From contig JAZHRO010000002.1 of NCBI GenBank assembly GCA_037157565.1, positions 73,706,001 through 73,770,000 on the forward strand: a DNA stretch of 64,000 nucleotides, given 5' to 3'. The DNA is from Thalassia testudinum. Taxonomy: Eukaryota; Streptophyta; Magnoliopsida; Alismatales; Hydrocharitaceae. The notes beneath the pieces were generated by a model, which was given only the letters and a program-made list of their open reading frames with translations, was not told where the DNA came from and made no database searches. Below, in pieces: positions 31,497 to 43,419 of the stretch. The position numbers were made by a program, and so were the translations under genes. Numbering within the stretch: position 1 is the first letter of the stretch; every line of letters starts with the position of its first letter.

Positions 31497-34188
31497 TGCT
31501 AGATCGGTGTTTCGAGAATGTCGCGTTGTAGTATAGTCAAAATAGCATTTAAATAAATAAATTTTTTTACTCGAAAAAGATTCCGAGGTCGAACATAGGG
31601 AGCAATATGAAATTTAAATCTCAAGAATTGCAATTCATAATTGAGCACAATATATAAGTAAAAGTTTAAGGCAGAATGATATAAAAATCAATGATCAATG
31701 TACAAAATAAAGAGGGTAAAATGGTGATTTAAATCACCAATTACCCTTATACAGTAATAGCAAGTAGAAGCACAATATCAGAGTTAATTATAGCTTTAGA
31801 AACTTAAATTAGACGTTTGAAAGTGGGATCAGACGACTTAAACGTCTGATGCTACAGTGCACTGCCTCCTTTTTCTTTCTCTACTTCTTCTTTCTCTTCT
31901 TTTCTTTCTCTACTGTGGCACCTTCTTCTTTTCTTCTTCTTCCTTCTGCTTCCTTCTCCTCCTTCTTGTCACAAGGGAGGGGAACTTCTCAGATTGGCTA
32001 AGTGTCAGCCAATGTATTCAGCAGCAAAACCCTCCCCTACCCCTGCACAATATCTCCTTCCTTCTTTCTCTTAGGCTCCGCCCTTCTAGGGCCTTCAACA
32101 GGATATCGGGTAATTGGGTACACGCACACCCGGGTCCAGGGCAGCTTGCAGTGGGGTAGCAGCCGAGGAGTGCTTGGCTAGGTGGGTAAATGGATCAGGC
32201 CAGGTCCGCAGGAAGAGGTCACGAATGAGGCGTGTGTGGGTGAGAGGGACCTCACCCCATGTTTGGAGGCAAATAGTCACCAACACTTTTACAATTTATG
32301 CAGGCGTAGGGGCTTTGCCACAACCGATGTGGGACTAATCCCATCTCCTTCCTTCGTGCACAACTGCAGCGACTTCCTTCATCGAATTGGCGTAGAGGCT
32401 TGGTCAAAGGGCTTCAATTGACTGTGCAAGGATGCTCCTAGAGGTAATTCGCAATGCCTGGGATCGATGCCTGGAACCTGTAGGCGTGATGAGGGCTTCA
32501 AGCAAGCTTGCTGCTGTTGTGGCAATGGTGGAGGAGGTTGGCACACCTGAAACAAGAAATAAGGCCTCGTGGCCACATTAGAACAGTACGGGAGCTTCGC
32601 CGGATGTCAGGGAATGCAACTAAGGTGGTGGCGTCGCGCGTGAGTGGTTGTGAAGTTCTGTCGACCTTGTGGTTTGTGTGAGAGAGTGAGTGAGTCGGGT
32701 GGGGTGATAGAGAGGCCAATCCCTTCAATTACTTGAGGGGTTTTGGTCGGTGAGTCAAGGCGATGGTGAGGAGCATGGAAGTGACGCGGTTGGGTGAGTG
32801 TGGAAGCCGCTAAGGCTTGCCGGAGGTCTGCCGGTGAGGTGGAAGATGGAGGGCGACAGGGTGAGTCGGCGGTCGAAACGAGGCGGCGAGGGTCTGAAAA
32901 CATAGAGGGGAAGTCGAGGAGTTATTTAGGAGGGGAGGCAGACAAAGGGGAGTGGAGTTGGTGTCGGTTGAGGTGGGGTTAGCACCGGAGACGAAGATGC
33001 CAAGAGGGAGGCGATTGGCGAGGATGAAGGGGCGCATGAGCACCGGTGGGTGCTGTGCGATGCGGAAGAAGATAAGGACGAAGAATTTGCCACATGTATT
33101 GTGGTCAGACGACAAGGGAAGACAAGGAGAATCGCCGGAGCTTGAAGAGCAAATCAATCAGAGGAGGGGAGAAGAATTTGAGGGATTCTCTGGCTGAATT
33201 CAAGCTTAGGGAATCCATTGTGATCTGGGGAGTCTTTTATAGGTCATCAGAAGTCGGTTAGAGCTTGGGAAGCAAGCTTCCCAAGATTGGAAAGGTCGCC
33301 AGATTAGGAAATTTCTTGAGACCCAAATCTCTCATACGTTCGCATGAGAGATTGGGTAAGTTCTAAGACTTAGGATTGGGTTCAAAAAGAAGGAAATTTC
33401 TTGATGAACTTCCCTTTCAAATTTGAAAGGGATTTGTCAAGAAATCAAGGAGTTCTTTCCATTTTAAGGTTTCCGGAGCAAGTAGGAATAGGATTAATAG
33501 CGGTCGGGTCCTTTTTGTGAGAACTACTACAAAGTTCGGGGTTTGTTCACAACTATTTTGAAAGTTAAGGGCAGAATGTAATTAGACAGGACCAATTTGC
33601 ACACTAGGTCAAGACAAACTCATCTTGGGTCTAAATTTTGGTATAAACCTAATTTGTACCTAAGGAATCCAATGGTGAAGTTGGATTTTGGTTTTGACCA
33701 TATTTGACTGGGTAATTTATGCAAAAATCCAAATTAGGGCAAATGTCTATCTGTGGTTCTATTTTGGGTCAAAGCGGGTTCTGATGATCAAATTGAAAGT
33801 TCTAAACCCTGGAGAATATTTTTCTATGAATTTTAGAGGGTTTAGGTGAATTTTATCCTGATCAGAACATCAGTTAATTAAGCGGGTCTATTTTTAGGAT
33901 TTCAAAAGTCATTTAATTATCAGAACACATGCAGACCCTTTTCTGTCTGTCTTATCCCACTTGTTATCTTTTTAAGACCAATTTACCTTCATTCAACCCC
34001 TAAGAAAACCCTTGGTTGTACGGCATTCATGATGAGCTGGTAAAATTACAATTTTAGCCTTAGTTTCTTATTTTTCTTTCATAATGAATATGCAATGACT
34101 TGTGACTCTCTAGCAGTTATTTAGGAGCATTTATTGACTTAATTGGGTCAAAATAAGCTAGTTATGGCTCATGATGGTATTCCCATCA
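31497..34188 (-). mobile_element. 3' LTR of element A (OTA-type Gypsy)
   Basis: About 2.69 kb, homologous throughout to the C LTR. The right edge is exact (CCCATCA, then the TACCCCCATGCC polypurine complement). The left edge (TGCTAGATC at ~31497) is estimated from the distance to the shared GTAGTATAG word. It contains the U5 motif (31581-31603), CTT-rich tract (31857-31975), the USE/TATA unit (32026-32335) and the start hairpin TGATGG/CCATCA. The frames at 32095-33197 are LTR sequence, not genes. Confidence 0.8.
32026..32335 (-). ncRNA. Predicted Pol III type-3 transcription unit in the A LTR
   Basis: Minus strand, in order: perfect USE GTCCCACATCG (32335-32325), 24 bp, CATAAATT (32300-32293), hairpin GGGTGAGGTCCCTCTCACCC starting at 32257, first T4 run at 32029-32026. 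The spacer sequence differs from that of C and of the solo LTR, but its length is identical. This is the best-preserved promoter of the set. The predicted RNA would be ~240-250 nt. Transcription is not shown by sequence. Confidence 0.45.
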
Positions 34189-34202
34189 TACCCCCATGCC
34201 TA
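34189..34202 (-). promoter_or_regulatory. 3' polypurine tract of element A
   Basis: Minus strand TAGGCATGGGGGTA immediately before the LTR start TGATGG. The same block is found in C and D. Confidence 0.75.
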
Positions 34203-36166
34203 GCTTTTGCTAGTCCCTTAGCAAAATTTCAAGGTATTAATTTTGATTCTAGACCATAAAATCTTTTGATGCTTAAAAACTTTGCTGTGTGCTTCCTTTT
34301 GTAGATTAGGTTAGAATGTCGATAGTAAGCCTAGAGGTACTCAAGTACCAACCAAAATCTGGACCTGAACAGCTCTAACCTCAGTCTGCCGCAAAGGTTT
34401 TTAAGGCCCACAGGAACTAACCTAAGGTTCGTTGAACTCTGAGGTTAAAGCACCCGCGCTTGTAACATGTTTTAGCCTTGGTTCAGTTTGCAGTGCGTTT
34501 TTGTCAGAGAGAGATAGAGGAATTTTTCTTTTATTTTTGGAGAGTTTTCTCTCTATTTTCTTTTTATTTCTAGCTTTGAATTAGTTTTACAACACGGTCT
34601 ATATCGGATTCTTAATCCCCACCATCAATCCTCGTAGGGTCCCTGGTAATCGATGCTTTAAGATAGCACCGCCCATGGCAACCCCTAGAACCCTGGGTTT
34701 CGAGATTTTAAGATAATCCTACCCATGGCATTCTGTAGCTAAATCCAGACCCTGGCAATCGACATTTCGGGATAATGCCACCCATGGCATCTGAACGAGC
34801 ATAGGGTGCTTACATGCCCCCGATAGGATATGTAGATATCCTAGGAGACAAGCACTAAGGAGACGATATGTTATTACGCATCTTCGAGGGAAATTTCCCA
34901 CCTCTCCACACTGGGAACTCATCCAAATAAACTTGTGTTGATCAGCCGCTCCTAATCTAGGTGACTTTTTCATAACAATTTAAGCGCATTTGCGTGATTT
35001 TGATACTTAGGCGCACTGAACCAGACTGTGTGTGGATTGGGGTGCTTAGGTTACCGAATCCCGCAAACCAGAGGTCAGTTAACGAGGTCGAATAATCCCT
35101 AAGCCTTAGACCTAATAGGTAAGCTTCGCATTTTCCCCAACCTCTTGAGGATTATCTAGATCTTAGCGGGTACTTGAATTTTTAAGCCTAGGATTCCAGC
35201 CCAAGAGGCCTAAGTCAGCATTCCTACTAATCTCTCTCTTTTTGTTTTATTAGCACTTTTTACCTTTCATTTTCTTTCTTTTGATATGATCTAGAACTAA
35301 GTCAATTCCTTAATCTTTTACTAATGAATACTTCTTTTTTTTTTCTTTTCAAATTATGCTCCTTTTTGACATTTTTATCTCCTCCCTTTTTTCTCCTCAA
35401 ATTCTGATATGCCATCAAAATTTCCTCTCCTCTCATATTTTTGTTCTTTTTCAAGAATTTTTTATTTTTTTTGGTATTTTTGGAATATGTGATTTTTTTG
35501 ATGAAACCCTTTCTTGTGAAATGATTTTCACGGCGTTTTGTACTTTACTACCCCCCCCATGCCTATGATTTGTAATGTCCTCATTGTAAATTAGGTGGGT
35601 TCGAGTTCAGCTTAGATCATTCATTAGAACAGGTGATGGGTGGGTGAATGGGTCGGGATGACTGTTGCGGATGATTTCAAGCTCGAGTACGGGTACCAGA
35701 GGTGGAGTCGATTGTTCTAGTGGATGAACCCTAAAGTGCAATATGAGTTCAGCATGGGATGTGTCAAGAAGGGTTTCAGGTTTTTTTCAAAAATGACGGG
35801 CTGCCTCCCGTTAAGCGCTGAGTTTAACGCCATCAATTGAGCGTAATGAGCTCAGGGAGAATGGAGGGTGAAAGATATCTCAACCAAATTTGTATTGGTG
35901 AGTTCAATGAATGGTTTGAGTCTCTGACCGTTCACGACAAAAGGTTCTGAATCGTGGCTGAGTTGATTGATTTTGACAGCTCCATTTCCAAAGATTCGTC
36001 GGATAAGGTATGGTTTAATCCATTTTGATTAGAGTTTTCCTGGGAACGATTTGAGTTTGGCATCAAAGAGTAGGATTTTCTGACTAGGGAAGATCTTTCT
36101 GGATATGTGCTTGTCGTGAAAGGCCTTAACCCGCTCTTTGTAAATTCGCGAGTTCTCATACGCATC
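34203..36166 (-). other. Element A 3' UTR and end of pol
   Basis: Collinear with 54581-56460 of element C. It includes a second polypurine-like block (35550-35586) and, at 35880-36166, the remains of the integrase C-terminus. Matches there include the phrases around CTGACCGTTCACGA and the AAGGCCTTAACCCGCTC stretch. Frames here are short and broken; the minus frame 35932-36165 is shifted relative to C. Confidence 0.65.
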
Positions 36167-36171
36167 GTGGC
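36167..36171. repeat. Target site duplication GTGGC, left
   Basis: Paired with 38319-38323. Removing one copy and the insert restores collinearity with element C at the integrase C-terminus. Confidence 0.8.
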
Positions 36172-38318
36172 TGGTGCGACTCGAATAAGTTTTGCTAATA
36201 TGGTGATATTATCGTTGAAATTAGTATAGTGAGTTAACCTAAATTGAGTCTAACCAACTTCACAAAATTTTTAACCTGGCCTACTTGATTTTATCTTAGT
36301 TGCTTTTAGGCCCAGGGTCGATCTCGGGGAGGCTGGAATTTGAAGATCAATGAGTTTCTACGCCTCTTCTAAAATGTATCTTTTCCTTACGTTTATTATG
36401 TTTTTGGTTTTTTATATTTTTTTAAGATTTTTGTTGGTGATAATGTTATCCTTGAGGTACACCCTCAAAATCAAGTCCTTGATCTTAAGCCAAATGGTTC
36501 TTGGCTTGTAGCCAACTAGGGGTCTCCAAAAATTGATCTTGTTATTCGCAAGATCGAGTACCTGCACGACAAGAATTATCTTTTCTCTTTTACTCTTCTT
36601 TTTTTCTTTGTCTTTTTAATAGCAAGAACTAAAAGATAAATGAAAACATGATAGGTTGCTAGAAAAGAAAGAAATACTTGGCTTCATACATATATGTATA
36701 GATATATAGTAGATACATAATATATATGTGTGTATATAGTTATATATTATATATATGGGGGTGGAGGTGGAAGTGGAAATGGAATGTAGCATAGTGTCAA
36801 GTTGATCCACGTCTAGTAAGATGCAACCAACAAGATTGAGTGCCGTGTGAAGTGTGGAGCGGATGTGTGGGAGTGAGGGTGGAGTCGCTTGCTTTGCGCG
36901 GATATCGGGGAATATCAGCAATTGGTGCGAATATTCCCGCGATATGATGTGCAGTGGAGGGATGAGTGCACGGGAGTATGGGTTGTGGTTGTGAAGTGTA
37001 TAGATGGATATGGGTAGGTGGATGTATATGTAAATATATGTATGTATATATATGTATATATATCTATAACTATATATGTATATATATAGTTGTATACATA
37101 TATAGATATGTATATATGTATATATATAAATATGTATATATATTTATGTATATATGTGTGTGTGTGTATGTGTGAGTGTATGAGCATGTGTGAGTGTGAG
37201 TGTACAAGTGTGTGTGTACGCTGGAGGAGGAGGGGAGCGCAGCAGATAAGCCGTCCGCTGTGCTACCCTGACGTCTGATGCGCACGGATGCGCGAGCGCA
37301 GGAGAGAGAGCACGCGCGCGGTGCGAAGGGAAGCGCAGTGCTCTCTTCGTGCGCGGGCGGGTGCAGCGCAGCGCAGCGCACAGCGTTGCGGGCGATTGAG
37401 GCGCGGGCGCTGGGAGACCGGTTAGAGCAGGTAATGTAGAGGAGAGAGAGCGCAAAGCCACTGGCTAAGTGAGAAACGAGCCGATGGCTACAGTGTTGCA
37501 CTGAGAGGCGTGAATAGTGCGCTACAGTGCCGCGCGGAGCGGTGGTCGGGTGGAGGCGGTTTTGCGTGCGCGGGCGTGTTGTGGAGCGCCTACGCATGCA
37601 GAAAAAGGGTGAGTGTGATCTGCAGGCGCGCGCGCAGTGACCAGCGGAATTTGCAGGTAGGCGTGCGGTGCTATTGGAGCTTCTGAGCTTGAGAGCTTGA
37701 AGCTCTGGCAATGGCGGAGAAGACGAACGGCAGTGAAACAAAAGGCAACTCCACTACTCCCACCTACTCATGAAAGAGCTGGGCGGTGGTGGAACTCACA
37801 ATGGTGGTCTGAGACCACTGTGGGTTTTCTTCTATGCACGGTGTGCCTCTTCTCAGTGAGAAGAGGTACTGTGTATGGAGAGGGGAGGAGGTTGGCCCGA
37901 GGTGACGGTGATCTGAAGGTGTCTAAAGGTGCATGCCCCCACAAGGGAGAGAGCCGGGGGTTTTAAAGAGGAGAAGGCATGCCTCAGCCATGCTGCTGGC
38001 AGGAGGAGATGTTCTCCCATCTAGCCATGCTATTGGCAGGAGGAGAGGTGAGGAGAGGCACACACACACCATGCCCTGCAGCTGCGCGAGAGAGGAAAAT
38101 TCAAAATAATAAAAATATGAAAAGGGTGAAATTGCAATGCCACACTTGAGGAAGATGTTAATTAATAGATGGCCAATTATTCACACTCTCCTCCCCTCTT
38201 TATAAATGCATGCAGGCGTCTCTTTACAAATGTAATTACAGCTACATAAGATGCAATGGCAGTACTAGGAAATAACACAATATGGCATATTTATTGGTGT
38301 ATTTTTGCTGTGCAAACA
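36172..38318 (-). mobile_element. 2.1-kb solo LTR or non-autonomous element inserted in A
   Basis: It begins TGGTGCGAC and ends GCAAACA, with perfect 5-bp flanks GTGGC. A U5-like motif (GGTCGATCTCGGGGAGGC near 36317) lies close to the left end, which suggests minus orientation and an OTA-type LTR distinct from A/C. The element-sense start TGTTTGC-ACA-GCAAA again forms a small hairpin. Inside are TA/TG microsatellites (36690-37200) and a GC-rich block (37210-37960) whose reading frames have no recognisable domains. No polymerase genes are present. Confidence 0.7.
36690..37200. repeat. TA/TG-rich microsatellite stretch
   Basis: Irregular alternating TATATG/TATATA and GTGTGT runs, densest at 37020-37160. 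Overlapping frames translate to Tyr/Ile/His/Thr repeats and are not genes. Confidence 0.8.
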
Positions 38319-39204
38319 GTGGCGTAATTCATCGATCTCGCTCATTTGAAGCTTTCTGTGGGTTCTTGCCTTAGAAAGATCGAGATTGTAGTTTCGTACT
38401 GCCCAATAGGCTTTGTGCTCCAATTTGACAAGGAGGTGACATGCCTTCCCGTACACCAATCTGAAGGGAGACATGCCTAATTGGGTTTTGTGGGCGGTCC
38501 TATAAGCCCACAAAGTTTCCGAAAGTTGGGATGACCAGTCTTTCCTATCAAGGTGAACAGTGACCTGGAGGATTTTCTTGATCTCCTAATTCGATAGCTT
38601 GCTAGACCGTTAGTTTGGGGGTGATAAGGAGTAGAGATTCGGTGTGACACCCCGTATTTGATCATCAGTAATCTGAACTGAGCATTCGTGAAATGGATCC
38701 CTCCATCAGAGATTATGGCACGTGAAATCCTGAATCGAGAAAAGATGTTCTGATGAAAAAAATTGATAACCACCTTATGATCATTGGTTCGGGTCAGAAT
38801 GGCTTCAATCCATTTGGACACGTAGTCAACAGCGAGAAGAATGTATTCGAAGCCGTCGAAAATAGGAAAGGGTTCCATAAAATCAATCCCCCAGACATCG
38901 AAGATTTCGCATACGAGAATCGGCTGTAAGGGCATCATATCACAGTGGCTCATGTTGCCTAAGGTCTGGCAACGAGTGCATGCCTTACAGTGATTGTATG
39001 TGTATTTGAAAACTGTGGGCCAATAGAAGCCGCACTGGAATACTTTTTCTGCGGTTTTATGACTAGAGAAGTGTCCACCGCATGCCTAGTCATGGTAGAA
39101 GGATAAAATGTCCTGAATTTTTGCTTCCAGAACACATCATCAGATGATTTGATCAACACCGATGCGGAAGAGATATGTGTCTTCCCAAAAGTAGTACTTG
39201 GCAT
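38265..39204 (-). pseudogene. Element A integrase remnant
   Basis: Several frames match the C integrase. 38477-38953 carries the catalytic core ([44 protein letters not shown]). 38265-38513 matches the [22 protein letters not shown] region. 38959-39204 matches the zinc-binding HHCC side. Frameshifts and stops separate them; in the third catalytic region LAELSNRE of C is replaced by a frame break. Element A therefore cannot make integrase. Confidence 0.8.
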
Positions 39205-39273
39205 CGAAAAGTAATTTGTCCTTCTTGGTTTTTGGCCAATCGGATAGTATCTAATGTGATGCCAAGTAGTTTA

Positions 39274-39660
39274 CTAAATCAGCAAACCATGGAGTCCTGT
39301 ACTGATAGTCAGGAGGTGCTTATCGGGGAAATGTTCAGTAATGGGTGCGGAAGGGTTGAAAATATCAGAAGGAAGGCGGGATAAGTGATCAGCTACCACA
39401 TTCTGTTTCCTCACCTTGTCGTGAATCTCGAGATCAAATTCTTGTAACAGTAAGATCCAACGGATTAGTCGAGGTTTCGCGTCCTTCTTCGCGAGGAGAT
39501 GCCTCACAGCAGTGTGATCTGAGTAAATGATAATACTGGAACCCAAAAGATATGATTTGAATTTTTCTAGGGCAAATACTACAGCTAATAGCTCTTTCTC
39601 AGTAATTGTGTAGTTACGTTGAGCCTCGTCAAGTGTCTTGCTAGTGTAGTAAATGACCAC
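39274..39660 (-). pseudogene. Element A RNase H remnant, cut by B1
   Basis: Encodes YYTSKTLDEAQRNYTITEKELLAVVFALEKF...[34 protein letters not shown]...ADHLSRLPS, the RNase H and tether region of an OTA pol. The 5' side is removed by the B1 insertion at 39662; the rest of A should lie beyond the right edge of the window. Unlike C, this copy keeps an Arg codon at the position of one of C's nonsense codons (PRLIRW). Confidence 0.8.
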
Positions 39661-39661
39661 G

Positions 39662-42363
39662 TGTTATGAACGCGCGCTTCAGACATCTTTTAAGACGTCT
39701 GGGAAGTGACCCAGACGTCTGACCAGACGTCTGGAACCACTTCCAGACGTCTGGAAATCGGTTATTTTTGGCACCAACGGTTTCGTCTGCGCGCCTGAGC
39801 GCGCAGACCTGCGTACGCTCTCTCTCCCTCTCTTTTTCCCTCTCTCATGCGGCCGCAGACCCACCCTATCTCGCTCTCTCTCTCTCCTCCTCGCGCGGCC
39901 TTAAAAGGCCACGCCCTCCCCCTCACTCCGGTCACCTCCGCCCCCTTCCTCTTCTCCTTCCAGTCGGTGCGCGAGAGTGAGCGCGAGTGAGCGGAGGCGG
40001 CGACAGCCGCGGCGGGTGCGGGAGGAGGTGCTGCGCGGGGGAGGAGGTGTCGGCCGTGAGGGCTCGAGCCTGCCGGGGCAGCGGGAGCCAGCCGGCGCGG
40101 GCGCAGCAGACACGAGGTGGCGCGGGAGGCTTGCTGCAGCTCGAGCAGCAGGCGGAGCACTCGCAGCGTGGCCGTGCGTCGCGAGCGAAGGGCGAGTGGT
40201 GCCCTGATTCTGGAAATTTTCCAGAATCAGACGTCTGGGATTCCAACCAGACGACTGGGAAGACGTCTGGAGGACTGTCCAGACGTCTGAAAGGTGAGTT
40301 ATTTTCATACCTTCTTTCATTCCTACGACCGTCCATACTGAGAGAGAGAAATGGGTACGCGCAGGTTCGTGGATTCGCATCCAACGCGAATCATACGTTT
40401 GGCTGCAGTGCCAGACGACGGGAACGACTTTCAGACGTCCTGGGTGACCATCGGACGTCTGGGAACTAGGCCAGACGCCCCCGCAGGCTTCTGGACGTCT
40501 GAGAGACCATGCAGAGCAAAGGTAACCCCTGATCCACTTTTTAAGACATCTGGAATAAGTTCCAAACGTCTGATTTTACATTGTTTCGTCGTTTTCGACC
40601 CGTTTAGGGCCCGTTCGGAGTCCGTTTTCCGCGTTTTGAGTTGCGTGCTTTTCGGAATTACATCCTCTACCCGTCTACAGTAGCTGTATACTATTTTGAG
40701 AAATTCCTTGTGTTTGATACTTGTGATAGGACCCCATTCCGTTGCAGTCTCGGGGGTTGCGGAGGCACGCGGGATTCCCGACCACACCCCCAGTCTGCCT
40801 GTTATAACCGGTAGAGTGGCATTTAAGTTTATTAGCATAATCTGTTAAATTATGGAACCATAAATAGAACCTAGGACATTGCATGAATCCTAGGAATGAG
40901 AAACGAGATTGAATGATAGATCCTAGGGTGTTGCATAAATCCTAGGGCTGGAAAAGTAGATTGTATGATAGATCCTAGGATATGACATGAATCCTAGGAT
41001 GGGAAAACTAGTGGAATATGTGAACACTGCAGTCTTGAAAATGTGGAAAAGAAATAATAGTTGCCTGTAAATTTGTTTAAACAGCTGCCTGTTATGAATA
41101 AATGAACATGATTAAGAATATGGGATGTATGAACGTGAAACTGGAAAGGTGAAACCGAAATGCGCTGAGTTAAAGAGCTGGAACCCTACGGGGAATTAGG
41201 AGTAGAACTCCTGGAAAGTGAATAGAATAGAATTGGAGAAGTGAGCTGGCCCTTGAGTATGGAGTACCAAGGAGAGCGACTGTCCCCCTGTTTAGTGCAG
41301 AGCGGAGCCAGCCGCCCTAGGGACCCGGGGTTAGGACTGGCCACTCTGTACAGACTTGCTGGCCCTCGTGTACGTAGTACCGAGGAGAGCTACTAGTGTA
41401 GGGAGGTACTAGCTACCCCACGGGCCCCGGGGTTCTGCTAGCCTCCCACACCGACTTGTTAGGCCCACTGGGGCAAACCAGGGTAGTCAGGCGAGGGTGC
41501 GCGGACTGTGGAGGGGCAAGGCCTCTGTTTGGTTACCGTGGAGGGGTTGGACCCCTGTTACTGAGAGGGCTCTACCCTATACTGGTTCCGTGCTGTGCTT
41601 TGGGCGCACCCGTTAATGGAAACGACTGACCGCGTGCCAGTGTGGGTTAACTACCCGTACGTTTACCGCGCGTGCCGTAGTCACCGTTACGTCTGTCAGT
41701 GACCTTGGGGTGGTTGACTGAGAGTAGGATCACCACGGGAGACTCTCCCGGCCAGGAGAGCACCACGTGCTACTTCTACTGTTCGGAAAAGACTGCAATC
41801 AAGATCGTTCCCACGAGGAACATTCGAGATCAAGTGAAGGATCTGAGGAATAGATAAATTGTGAAATAATAGAAAGACGTAAATAAAGGAAGAAAGAAAA
41901 TTAAAACAGCTACTGTACACTTTACTGTTTCTTTAGTTTAGCTGCCACTCTACTCAGCGTTTTGCTGACGTGTTACACTCGTTACCTTTCAGGACCAAGT
42001 GTTGAGCAGCCAGGGTCAGCGGCTACAGAGGACGCTGGGCCAAGTAGGGTCCAGTAGAGTTACCACTGTTCTCTTGTACCTCTTTTTGGTTCCACTGTAG
42101 TGAGTAGTTCTTGTTTCCGCTGTACTTTTCTTTACCTGCAGTTCATATTATGCTATGAATGTTGTTCTACTGTTGTGGTGGTACATACTGTAGTGGTTTC
42201 TTGCCTTATTGCTGTATTTTCTTATTGTTAGTTATATTCATGTTGAATGTGGTTTATTTTACTGCTCTTTTGGTTACTTCCTCGTTGGACGACCAGGTCT
42301 TGGGTTTAGTCGAGTCGGTCCAGTTCTCGTGTCTCGTAGGGACTCGAGAATTGGGTCGTTACA
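39662..42363 (+). mobile_element. 5' LTR of chromovirus B1
   Basis: 2702 bp, TGTTATGAACG to GTCGTTACA, followed 3 bp later by the primer binding site. The first bases match the right LTR at 51242 with only a few changes in ~580 bp. It contains two GACGTC palindrome groups, a CGCGGCCTTAAAAGGCC palindromic promoter-like block (39893-39910), a GC-rich middle and CCTAGGATTCATGC-type repeats (40870-41000). The preceding 5 bp are CCACG. Frames within it are not genes. Confidence 0.85.
39683..40580. repeat. GACGTC palindrome array in the B1 LTR
   Basis: At least seven AGACGTCT palindromes plus further GACGTC or near sites, in groups at 39683-39755 and 40225-40580, on either side of the GC-rich block. 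The grouping is the same, mirrored, in B2 (47600-48500) and B3. Confidence 0.75.
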
Positions 42364-42366
42364 AGA

Positions 42367-42384
42367 TGGTATCAGAGCAAGGTC
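42367..42384 (+). promoter_or_regulatory. Primer binding site of B1
   Basis: TGGTATCAGAGCAAGGTC. The first 12 bases are the classic complement of the 3' end of plant initiator-Met tRNA, 3 bp after the LTR end. Confidence 0.9.
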
Positions 42385-42545
42385 GTCCCGAGAAGTGCAT
42401 CAACTGACTGGAAAATAACCAATTCACATATCTATAACTAGAGTAGCCACCACAAAATATCTTTTGACATGAGCTCTTAGACGTTTCCGTTCGGTATCGT
42501 TCCGTAGTGACGTATTCCGTTTTGTTTCGCATCTCCTTGTAGGAG

Positions 42546-43419
42546 ATGCCTCGTGGTGGAATTAGGAGGGTGGGCCGCGGGCGCGGCCGAGGTCGGGGCC
42601 CGAGGGACGGATGTGTCGGGCTTAGAGTACATACTACCCATCCTCTTCTCCTGAGCATATCGTCTCCGGACCTCGTCCAACTAATTCGAGAGGTGGTTTG
42701 TGAAGAATTTCAGCTTCCACCCACATCGTCACCCCCTCCTCCCCCTTCCGAGAGTACGATAGGGGAGTTGGTGGTGGAACGAGATTTCCGCCGTCACACT
42801 AGGCTTGTTAGGAGAACTCAAAGGAGACACGTGGCGTCCGCAGGAGAGCCGTCACGTTTTACAGGGCCATCAATGGCGTTTGGTGGCCCTCGACAGGGGC
42901 CAGTCGCCAGCACCGTACCCCCGCCCAGCAGACAACAGGGACCCACTGAGGGCGGGAGCTGGGTTCCCCTTTGTTACCAGTGTGGTCAGCCGGGCCACAT
43001 CAGGAGGGACTGCCCGTCTAGGGCAGGAGGTCAGCAGATACTCCCCGCGCAGAGCACTGGAGGGCGAGCAGGATGCCACGGTTCCCAGGCGCGAGGAGGA
43101 GGACAGCAGTCGCGAGGAGGGTACCGGCCAGCACCTACCCGTCCGACGCAGAGTGTGGCTACTTCGTCCGCACCTAGAGCTGAAGGGCGTATCAACGCCC
43201 TGACACACAGGGACGTCAGAGCTTCAGGATCGGTGGTAGCAAGTATGGTTTCAGTTTCTGGCAGACTCGTTTACATGCTTTTCGATTCCGACGCTACTCA
43301 CTCGTTTGTCGCAGCCAGTTTCACAGTTAGTTTGGGCTAGGATTATACGCTGTTAGAGAATCCGTTCGTAATCAGAGGTCCGAGTGGTCAACTGCTTGTA
43401 GCTGAGGAGGTGTACACGG
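42546..43419 (+). pseudogene. B1 gag (capsid-less) and start of protease
   Basis: The frame starts MPRGGIRRVGRGRGRGRG (basic, Gly/Arg-rich), has a Pro-rich linker, and then a zinc knuckle CYQCGQPGHIRRDC near residues 143-156. A second Gly-rich stretch and the protease start follow. The large retrotransposon capsid domain (usually ~200 residues between N-terminus and knuckle) is missing; ELVVERDFRRH follows the Pro-rich linker directly. The protease site reads DSDATHS where B2 has DSGATHS, and a TAG stop follows at 43338. The frame continues to 43419, where it meets the inverted B2 segment. Confidence 0.8.

Noticed and set aside
32325..32335. USE motif as evidence for a U6, U3 or other known snRNA gene
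   Set aside because: The sequence downstream shows no U6, U3, U2, 7SL or MRP RNA features I can recognise. I checked for a telomere-template word (CTAAACCCTA) as in plant telomerase RNA and found none in the unit. It is kept only as a promoter or unknown RNA candidate.
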